This document shows, one piece after another, positions 10,840-21,300 of a stretch of 64,000 bases of DNA (within the stretch, counting starts at the first letter, position 1; every line of letters starts with the position of its first letter). The position numbers were made by a program, and so were the translations under genes. The notes under the pieces are model-generated. The model searched no databases and was not told the DNA's origin. It worked only from the letters and a program-made list of their open reading frames with translations. This DNA is from Diphasiastrum complanatum (taxonomy: Eukaryota; Streptophyta; Lycopodiopsida; Lycopodiales; Lycopodiaceae), in assembly GCA_029204225.1 (NCBI GenBank), contig CM055103.1:24118163-24182162 (forward strand). Reading direction: 5' to 3'.

Positions 10840-12625
10840 GTACCATCAGATAAGAATTAAATCGAAGAATGTCCTGGACCAAAAGACTAGATTTCATACT
10901 AGATTTGGCCATTATGAGTTCTTAGTGTTGCCTTTTGGGTTAATGAATGCTTCAGCAATGTTTCAACAAATGATGAATGATTTGTTTCATATATATATTT
11001 GGAAACATTTGTGGTAGTGTTTCTAGATGGTATTCTCGTCTATAGTAAGACCTTCGATGAACACATAGAACATATCAAAACTATCTTAATGAAACTCTAA
11101 CAAGAGTTACTCTATGCTAAAAAATCCAAATGTGAATTCTTTAAGCATGAACTAGTTTATCTCGGTCATAAGATCATGACTTATGGGATCAAGATTGACG
11201 ACGATAAAATCAAGATAGTGGTTGATTGGCTGATCCAGCAAACTATTAAGCAAATTAAATCATTCTTAGGATTTACAGTTTTCTTTCGGAGATTTATTGT
11301 GCATTAAGTGGGGCCTCGCTCAATAATTTGACAGAAGGAATTGTTAACAAAAAGAAAAAGAGGAATCAACCTAGTCCGCCTGTTGTATGGAATGATGAAC
11401 TAAATCAATTTTTTGATAAACTTAAGACCCTGATTGTTTCGGCTCCCATTTCACAGATTGTAGATCTAGATCTACCTTATGTTGTGAGAACTGATGCAAT
11501 TGATATTGCAATTGAAGCAGTTCTATTACAGAACGATAGGCCACTAGCATTTGAAAGCAAAACAATTATTGGTCCTCAGTTGTGTTCCTTAGTTGCGTTA
11601 TACTACGCAGGAAAAGGAATTATTTGTAGTTATTCATACACTTGAAACTTGGAGACACTACTTGTATGGTAGTGAGTTTATAGTGTATAATACGGATCAC
11701 CGTCCTCTTAAGTACTTTTGTAATCAACCTGATCTTTGGGGTAGGAAAGCACGATGGGTTGAATTGATGCAAGAATTCGATCATGAAATCCGTTATGTAT
11801 AAGCCAACTCTAATCAAATTGCGAAATGCTCTTAGTCGGATTGGTGAACTCAATGAATTATCTTTCACCCGGATTTCTATGGTTCTATATCTTTCGATCA
11901 GAGAAAAATATGAAAACGATTCTCATTTTGGTCGTATTTGGAACGTTTTTTGGACTGGAAGAAATGAGGACAATGTGGATGCGAATTCAAAGGAGTATCA
12001 AATAACAAAGAAAGATAAGATCGAGGAATAGTTTATCATTCGAAATGGATTTCTATTTCGGAATGGGAAGGTTTGTGTACTTGAGGACTATGAGCTCAAA
12101 CGCAAGATTTTGTTTGAATGTCATGACATAACCCTTTGCAGGACATCCCAGTATACGTAGGACTCTTGACTTGGTCAAAAGAAGTTTTATTGGCCAAAAC
12201 TCAAGTCATATGTTGATTCATACGTGGTTTAATGCAAACCTTAGCTAAGGCTCAACGCCTTAAGGCTGGTGGTTTGTTGCATCTATTAGATATCCTTGTA
12301 CACAATATTGGTTCTTTAGCTTACAAACTAGATTTTCAAGGAAAATCTATTGCACACCCAGTGTTTCATGTAAGCCGGTTAGTAATTAGTTTACATGAAA
12401 ATGATATAGTTGGATCTGATGAGTATTTATTCCATTTAGAAGATTTGTCGCTTAGTGTACATTTGGAACCTGAGAAAGTGCTCAAAACCAAAGATAAATA
12501 ATTGAGAAATCATTCTAATTCTGAGTGCTTAATTAGGTGGAAGAGTTAGACTGGGATGATGATTCATAGGAGAGAGTTGAAAGTGTAAAAAAGAACTTTC
12601 CTAATTTTCACTTCTAAAGATAGTA
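10840..12625 (+). pseudogene. Gypsy A pol remnant (RT, RNase H, integrase ends, chromodomain)
   Basis: Plus-strand order: RT block [19 protein letters not shown] (about 10900-10960); the catalytic tetrad site now reads FLDG (about 11020), so one of the two catalytic aspartates is lost; the KIVVDWLIQQTIKQIKSFLG stretch (about 11210-11270); RNase H with RTDAIDIAIEAVLLQ and AFESKTI (about 11490-11570); TDHRPLKYF (about 11695); an integrase zinc-binding remnant (about 12110-12200); then GSLAYKLDFQGKSIAHPVFH and a chromodomain start (about 12310-12540). The integrase catalytic core is deleted. Many frameshifts and stops. A C-rich/G-rich polypurine tract at 12629-12644 leads into the 3' LTR. Confidence 0.75.
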
Positions 12626-12644
12626 GTTCAAGGGGGGGGGGAAA

Positions 12645-13070
12645 TGTTATGTCCATGTCGTGCATATAGGGTCTCGGCACAATCCTAGACTTGGATACAC
12701 AATATTCCAATACGTGAGATTATTGATTATGTCTCGTTATTCCGAACTAGGCCAATAATGTAATTAATAATGTTGCGAGGGCCCAGACACATTAGTGGAG
12801 AAGCGCTTTTGGGATATTCTTGGCTTGCATGGGCACATGCATAGATGTTGCTAGGGTCCATATATCCTTGTAGGAAATCACCCTCCTACTATTCCATTTT
12901 GCTTACTTTCATTACTAGTTTCATCTCTCTACACCTACATCCTATCCCGTAGCGAGGGTGATTCTATTGGAGATTGATCAGTGGATTCTCGTTGGTTGGG
13001 TGGTTTTGCTCCACCATGTTCTCTTTGTGTTTGCCTTGTAAGCGAGATCTAGAGGAGCTTTTTGCTATAA
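12645..13070 (+). mobile_element. Gypsy A 3' LTR
   Basis: Starts TGTTATGTCCATGTCG immediately after the polypurine tract ending GGGGGGGGGGAAA. Aligns with the truncated 5' LTR at 5788-6225. The end near 13070 is set by where the LINE sequence resumes and is approximate. Confidence 0.7.
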
Positions 13071-13074
13071 TAAG

Positions 13075-13650
13075 TTGGTCTTTACAATGTTCACCATCAA
13101 TATCCAGTGTGAAAAAGAAGAATATAATACATGTAGGTGTCTTTTTAATCACTATTTGGACCTTGAGATGAGTACCACATCATCGACACAAAGCCTAATA
13201 GAAATTAGTAGGTCACATAAACTACATCCCTCACCTTCATCTTGCACAATCATCCTCTCTAGCTCATTAATTTAAAGTCCAAACAAGGTAGGGGATATTG
13301 AGAACTCTTGCTTCACTCTAATGGTACTATCAATCAATGGTTTGATACCCTCCTTTGATAAGAAATAACCTACCACTCTCTCGTATAGAGCCATTGGAAC
13401 GGAACCACAGGCCTTTCGAAAATCCATCAAACAACATTATACACGCTCTCATATAGGTCTAGCCACTTCAATAATAGATCTCAATTTGAAAATATGATCA
13501 AAAGTGGGGTAATGAACTCAAAAACCTACCCAATTGTAGTCTATAAGACTAAGCCATATACTTTGGCCATGATGTTTCAACCTACTTGTTCGAATTGCAA
13601 AATTTATAGGCCTCTCTTGTTATTCTACCTTCTATACAACTTCTTTGGAT
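13075..13650 (-). pseudogene. LINE reverse transcriptase palm-region remnant
   Basis: The minus strand carries a degenerate WIFERPVVPFQWLY block (corresponding to FxKAFDxVPW), SISPTLFGL (corresponding to LSPTLFGL), and CVDDVVLISRSK, the YADD-V-L-L catalytic motif with Tyr and Ala altered. This is the order of a non-LTR reverse transcriptase. Stops interrupt it. The next expected block of the protein lies at 5560-5790 on the same strand. Confidence 0.65.
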
Positions 13651-15165
13651 GATAATTTAATAACATAACCGCGCCTGATATAAATTGAAACCATGAAGCC
13701 CTTTCACTTGAAGATTTTGACTTATGGATTAACATCTTATTTTTTGGATTTTCTTAAAGGTGTCTAGAATGGAAAGCAAAAGACTTTGTAATTATAAAAA
13801 AATATGCTTAAAAGGACGTAAAGTGTTTGGGTGAGCATGTTATGAATGTAATAAAGGAAAGCTCTAGTGTGTCCTCCACGAAACACAAGCTCAAGCTAGT
13901 AGATCATCAAAGCTAAAAAAGCGCTATATGTGTGTATTAAGTCTTAATACTTGAGACATGTGAAGATGGAAAAGTCTTCTGCATGTCAATAAATGTCATA
14001 ATTGTTGGTGAAAGGGTGCAAAAAGAAATATGACACATGGAACAGACAAAGAAATTCAACACTAGTTTGAATATCCCGATTACTTATTGTGTGCATTGAG
14101 GAAGACTCTGATAACGACCAATTAATTGTGTCTAGAAAGATGGATCATCTATTACAATAGAACCTACACTAGATTGAGTTGAAAGGTTTTGAGGACAACC
14201 ATAGTATTATAGATATTGATGTGTTTAAGACAACCATGTTTTTGCACTTCAACTCAATCGATAGGTATACTATGAGAATAGGTATTCGATTCACAGCAAT
14301 GTACAAGCCTACAAAGTATAGTTTGAGGACTGATCGACAATGTACTATGCATCTGTTTTAAAAATATTTGTATTTCATCATCGCTTGGTCTGCTATGACT
14401 ACACTCAATTATTTAGAATGTTAATCAAGCTTAATTAGTCAGTAATAGATACTACTAAGTGTTCTTGAAGTAGCTTACAAGAACCGAAGCGGAGTGTACA
14501 ATACTATTAACATGCAGACTGTGTAGTCCTAGTTGGGAACATTGAGTAGGGCCGAATATATTTGGGGTCATGAACATATTCAGGATCATGAAGGGTTGAA
14601 ATGGAATACCTTATTTGGCGTTGTGAAAGAGTCAAATTTATAGAATGTCATGAAAGGTCGAATTCAACTATCCTCCGAATTAGTTCAAGTCGACTCAGGT
14701 TGACATTGATTTGACAATCTTTCAAATAATGTTCGAGTCAGGAGGGGTCGACAATCATTCAAATATTATTCGAGTCGTTACAATTGATTGTGCAAACTTC
14801 TGTGTATTTTAGTAGGTTCTTTGTTTACAGAAGTTGCCATGTAAAATACCATGTCTGGGACATTGTTGTGGATACTCGAAATGAAAATGATTGGTAATAT
14901 ACAGTGGCAACTGGATCAAATGAGGTTTGAAGCGGAATCTTGGAAGACACTATTTCATAATGGCACGTTTCTCATCTATTTGGACTTTAGCCATTTCCAA
15001 AGAAAATCGAGGCCTGAAATTGGGTTTTTATTATGTAGAACACTTCTTGCTTACATTGAATCAAGTAAAACATTATAAATGTGCGACAAGTTACAAAGTT
15101 ACAATCAATGCCCGTGTCACATCATACAGAAAGAGGAGCTTAGAGAATCCAATTCACCAATTCAA

Positions 15166-15170
<5 letters not shown>
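13651..15170. other. No gene recognised
   Basis: Only short reading frames without recognisable motifs. No LTR, PBS or transposase signature seen. Confidence 0.4.

Positions 15171-15216
<46 letters not shown>
15171..15216 (+). repeat. (AG)n microsatellite
   Basis: Uninterrupted dinucleotide run of about 46 bp. Confidence 0.98.
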
Positions 15217-15221
<5 letters not shown>

Positions 15222-15610
15222 CTACCTCAATCTCACACAAACATCAAAAAGTAGTCATATGAAGTTTGTGCATTTTGCTTGCTACTCCGCCACAAAAACC
15301 TTGCACCTACACACAGATTTTCATTCATTCCCGAAAATCTAGTATGCATCTCCCAAAAGACCCAACCCTTTCAAAAACTTTAGATTTATATTGGGGACAG
15401 CAGCTTTATAACTGACCAAAAAAATCCAAGACAAAAACAAAACACAAGCATGGCAAAGATTTAATGGCCCACCGTGCAGCTCTAAGCCATAAATAAACAT
15501 CATGGAAAAAGGGACATGGAAACCAAAATAATTAGAGGAGGCCCTGGCACCATTCTGGGACATGTGGCACAGAGCAGGGCTACACAACCCAAGAGCAGAT
15601 AAGGCGTTCG

Positions 15611-15692
15611 TTCTCTCCTCCTCCTCCTCCTCCTCCTCCGTCCTTCTTCTTCTTCTTCTTCTTCTTCTTCTGCTTCTGCTATTTCTTCTTCG
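15611..15692 (+). repeat. CT-rich (CTC)n/(TTC)n tract upstream of host gene 1
   Basis: Pure pyrimidine trinucleotide repeats: first CTC units, then TTC units, followed by a TGC-interrupted stretch. It lies 440 bp before the start codon at 16134. Pyrimidine-rich tracts are common in plant promoters and 5' leaders, so a role in the leader is possible but not shown. Confidence 0.85.
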
Positions 15693-16133
15693 TCGTGAGA
15701 TTTATGTTTGTACTTTCTTTTGTATATTGTTGGGTTGAATGAATATAAATTGTGAGAAGTTAGATGGCCGTTCAACTCTGTCTTTCTACTTAAGGTTGTG
15801 ACAGCTTTCTGTTTCCTAATGACTGTTGAGAAATTGCCAGGTGCACTTCTCAATTACGTGAAGAAGAATCAGAAAGCTTTGATCTCCCTGTCATCATTGC
15901 GTTTTTCGAAAGAATGTTACAGAAAATCTTAATTAGAGGAAATTATGGATTGGAAGCCCTGGTATTACAGAACATCCGCTAGTGTTGATGGTGGGAACGC
16001 CATACGTTTCATGATAAATTTAGTGCTCTGTAAGGATAACAAAGTCTGAAACAACAAACAAGGTGCACAATCAATCTGGAAAGTAGAGTTACTGCTCAGT
16101 TGTGCCTACAAGTAGGCAATTCGTGGAGAAACA

Positions 16134-18327
16134 ATGGCAATTGCAATGCGCTTGGCCTACAGCACGTTCATTGTGAGCAAATGGTCCTGTCCCGCAATCA
16201 CTTATTGTCATTGCGCTGTTCGGAAGAGCAGAAACTTTCAGGAACGCAGTCTATTATCCTTTGTAAGAGTAAGGCAGGGAAAAGTTTCGAGGTTCTTTTT
16301 CTTCTCATCCTCACGAGGTCAATCTGAGTATGGTGAGTTATACTTCTTCTCTGAAGCTTTTGGATCTCAGGCTCTGTTTATTTTGCTTTTTCTATTCAAT
16401 TATTTTAGTGTCCCATCACCGAGCCTGATCTTCAAACCAATAGGCACAGCACTAGTCATTCCGCCCCTCAATATTCCTCCATCTTAGGTTTCAGGAACAA
16501 GAAGCCCCCCCACCATAGACATCGATTGTCGTGAAGATGTACTCCTCTAGCTGTCTTTGATGCTTCTAAGTGCTACTTGTTTCCCTACTAAGAAGTGTGT
16601 CCTTGAGATGAAGCTAGAGAGGTTATGCCAATAAAGTCCAATCCCCATCTAGAAAAGAACTAATTGGATTCAATCCATTCAGTTGACAACATCATCCATG
16701 AAACAATGATGTAATACATTTGCTTAATGTTGCATGCAACACACTTATTCGTAGCAGGAGATTATTCATACAACATTCATGTAGTTAATACACATCATAA
16801 TCTTGTATACAGTCCACACAAGCACCATCTACACTATTAGTCATTGATGAGAGCCAACAAGTTTCAAAAAATGTACCACGGATGGTCCTTGGGGAATGTC
16901 ATTGTTCACAACCGTCGGAAAGATGCCTCAGCCACTAGCCAATTACCTGCATCCATTGCCCTCTAGCTTGCAGATGCCCAAATTCCTCATGTTGTTCGCA
17001 TGACCAACATCCTTTTATAATGTTTGACAATCATCATAGTCCATCAGTAGGGTTCGACAAATCAATATTTTCTCTTTTGCTACATTTCTTACTATCTCAT
17101 AGCTATGACAACAATAGATTATTGACAAATAAATTCCTCTCATCTCATTCACAATCAAAAGGCCAAGCAAGCAACCCATAACGAGATGTAACCCATGACA
17201 ACGGTTCCGCTTCACAGCCATTTAATGTTGATTAGTAATTGCTAGTATAACAGCCCACCATCACAAGTGTATCAAGAATTAACACAACAACAATATCAAT
17301 CACAATAACAATTAACGCTCCAACTATCACTCCATGAGAGAACTCAACAACCAACATCTCCAGCAATCAACTGTTATTACCACAACTATGGCCTCGATGA
17401 CAACAACTTACCACAAGCATAACGACAACCTCTTCTTCTTATTCACGTCCTCCTATTATGCATTGTCATGCAGAAGGAAAGTGGAAAGGAGTAGGTTTAC
17501 ATTGGATATTTTGTGGTTATGTCTCTGAAATTGTTATTGTTCACTTTAATTTTTTGAGATTTCAAAATAGAACAATTTTGATGCTTGTTAAAGCCCTTGA
17601 AGAGAGCAATCCATAGTCAATTCTAGAATTGACTTAAGTATTTCTTGAGTTATAGGAAGTAGCGTCTCTTTATCTTAGAAATTGGTTTACTTTGGCTTTG
17701 GTTGAAGTGCTTTAATTGCCTTATATTAGAAACTGGAAAAATGGTCAAGCTAACTTGATTTGTGAGAAATTGATGAATAATTTGAGTTCGATTCATAGAA
17801 GTTAATTTGATCTAGCCCGATTGGAGTGAGGACATCTATTTGAGTGTTTTGAGAAAGGTTAAGTCATATCTTGGTTGATTCAAATTTGTTTCTATGCTTT
17901 GATCTTCATGTGAGATCATTTTTTCATCAAAATTTCAAGTTTCAAGCCACTAATTTTGTGATGAATGAATAAAAAGGGTCAAGATAAGAATGTATCCCTG
18001 CTCACATCATCAAACAATGTCCATTGAATCTTCGAAGTTGTGAGGAATGAAACTGTCGATTTTGTAGACACACAAATTCATTCGATTGTGGAAATGTGGT
18101 GGAAAGGTTGAATCAGAAACATTACAATTGACATTCACTATCAGTCATAAATTAGATCAATCTACAAATTATTTATCTGCAAAAGACTCGACTCATACAA
18201 AACAGAACTTGACACAGGTAGCACGACTCAACATGACACAATAATTTCTGAAACAATTCGATAATGTCAAGAAAGCGTGCATGTCTACTGCTTGCAGATG
18301 CGCGATCTCTCTAAGACAATTCTCTAG

Positions 18328-18390
<63 letters not shown>

Positions 18391-21300
18391 GCTTCGAATG
18401 ACGTTCTGCTCTCTTGCATTAGATGCATCGAGTCATTCCAGGACAAATGATCATCATCTGTACATTGATGCATCATTGATATATGTGTATGGTAGCTGTT
18501 TAATTACAAGAATAATTAACTAATGCATTTACAATTTTCATCTGGTTAACTCAGGGTCCCAAATGTACTGGTTCAGTCAGTGCTAACTGAAATTTCTATC
18601 CAAACCAGTTATATAACTGTAGGTGGGGCTTGGGTTTTGTTAGGTTAGCAGTTTAGCACTAACTGTGGGAGAATACATAATATATAACAGCAGTTGGGTT
18701 ATATATAACAGAATATGCCAACAAACCACTAACTTAATAGAGATAACACCAAGTGGGGCAAGGGCCTTACATGGATAATATGCTTTCCCCATCTCATGTA
18801 TCGTTTTGGCTATGAAAGGCATGTATGCTGCTCCATCGTCTTCTTTTTCTTCTCCGCTGAAAGACTGCTCGAAGTTGATCATTTAGAGCCACTTGCATCT
18901 ATATAATGCATAAATTCTTTGTGGTTTCTCTTACAGTCAGGTTCAGAATAAGAGCAGAAAGCACTCGTGGCTCTCCAAGTGAAGAAAGTTTGTTCACAAC
19001 AGCTACAACTTCAAAGCAGAGGTCTGAAGTTGATGAACTTGTCGATGGCATGTCATTTGGTGAACTCTGCAATGATTTTGAGTGCATAAGCAGCCCTTCT
19101 GTGGAAGCAACAGCTCGTCAGCTTGCAAAAGATATCTTGGATTTGCGAGAAGGAAATAGAGCACTGGGGCATTTTTCAGTCTTTGTAAAGTACAAGGTAT
19201 GAGCACTTTTTTGGAGTGCCTATCGATTTGGCTCTGGTTGCATTGCCTTTCATTCTATCAAGTAAATATATATTGCTTTTCTTAATGTGCATCTCTGCGG
19301 TTGCTTTCCCTTTATAACCTAGATACCACTCTTATGTTAGCTATCTAGTTACCAAAACGTTTGAAGCTTTGAATGCTCTTATTTTGTTCTTTGTTGGCTG
19401 TCACATTCCAAATAACAGGATGAGTACTTTTTCCTAACGTTGTATTTAGACCTCTAAAACGGTAAAAAGAGCTTTTCAAAGTTCAGAGCTTTTCTGGTAC
19501 ATGGATGTGTAAGCTTCGTTATGGAAAGCTTGCCTCCTGTCTGCGTTTTGCTGTCACACATTGCTGTTTGCTGTGAAAAATCTAAGTGGCAAGCTCTTAT
19601 GCGTGACTTGAAGTCCAAATTTTGAGTTTGAAGTCTTCTGAAGCTTTGTTACAGCTTTTCATATGTGGTTGATATCATGACAGTCTTTTCTTAATAGACC
19701 TTGTTAATATTCCATGGTTCTGTCAGAAGGGGCTGGCCAGCAACTCCACATAATGTATTGCTACCTCTGAAGTGTGCTACCTTGACATTGGCTAGCTGGA
19801 ATGCTTTGGAATAAAGTTCTTGCAAAAACAATAATGTATGAATGAGAGATACTCTAGTTACGCTCCCTTGACTCCATGGTGATGGTAGCCGACATCCATA
19901 GGCAATAAATTTTTATCCTGTGTAAAGTTAGCAAAAAGATCATGCCTTGCCATTGACAAGAATGTTCGGGAATAAAAGGTGTATTGTTGGGTGTGATTAG
20001 TATAGTAACACCTTTTATCAGGTAGCATAATCATGTTTTTTGCAAAGTACAACCACAGACAGACAATACTGTAGATTTACACCATCAGGCGTGTGTACCT
20101 TTTCGTTGATTGTATGGTTTGCTATGTCAATACATGCAAATTTTTGCATTCAAATCTGTAAATTTCAGTCATCTATTGCTAGGCATAGATCTGTAAGTGC
20201 TGAATAGGATGTACATTGAGTAAGCATGCTACTCCATCACAGGCTTATGAACTGCTTGCTTCTGGTTTTGCAGGATCCTTTGAGGACGTTTACTGGTCGT
20301 GAGAAGTACAAACGCCCTTCTTGGATCAAAGTCGCCCTGGACAGTCCAACTACGGTATGGTTCAAGCAACATAGTTCTTCTTATCACTTTCAGAGATGAT
20401 CGGATGTGAAAATAGTTATGTCACTGGCTCATAGTTGCAGTACCAAACCGTGAATCATGGTTCAAACCACGATTCGCGGACTGTGTCAAAATTTAGAGAA
20501 TCGTCTTTTTTTTTTTTTGGTGGTTGGTATCAGCTTGAAGCTCTTGATAAGAGCAGTGCATTTATGCAGGTTTCCAGTAGTTCCAGGTATAGTATGGTCC
20601 ATTTCAGGGTAGATATAGCTGAAACAATGTCTTACGCTGGATTCAAAACGGCTGAAAATTGTGACTGTTGAAGCAACTCTATACATCTATCTCTCTGTAG
20701 ATCTCCTCGTCTAACTCATCTTGTGTAGGTGGTGCGCGAGGAGCAGCGGTTGCTAAGTCCACCAAGCAAGAGTTAGGGTTCACCTACAATTCAACTACCA
20801 CAAGAGTTCGAACTATACATCAAGGAGCTTCATACTGAACCATAACAAACCATTGCATTTCAAGCACATAACAAACCTCTGCACGTGCATGTCTCAACAT
20901 GCATCCGTTAGTGCTCACAAACACCAATCACCTGCATTGCTCAATGGGGAGCTTGTTCCTCCTCTTCGTGTGATGTGTGGCCCATAAACTCCAGTTCTGC
21001 GAAAGCTGAACAGTCTTATGAGAGGACTTTCACAACCAATCGCCATCACTGGTGCTGCGCCTATGCATGCTCCACCATGTCATAGGCCACAACTGATCCT
21101 CCCTCAAGTGACACTGCTCTCGATCAAAGGGCCCTAAGCCTTGCTCAAACTCACCAGGTCTCGCTCCATGTTCCTAAGCATCGGTCCTATTGGCAAAAGA
21201 ACCACACCATGTGTCAATACACAAAATTCATTTGGTCGTATGTGAATGGATTGACTACATATGCGACTAGAGGTCCAAGAGTGTTAACAAATTCTTGGGT

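Noticed and set aside
15500-15853. Minus-strand frame with long Glu and Arg runs
   Set aside because: It is the translation of the CTC/TTC microsatellite; no conserved text on either side.
18281-18523. Arg-Glu repeat protein frames at GA tracts (also near 15160, 26100, 30360 and Ser-Leu on the reverse)
   Set aside because: Purely the read-through of dinucleotide repeats.
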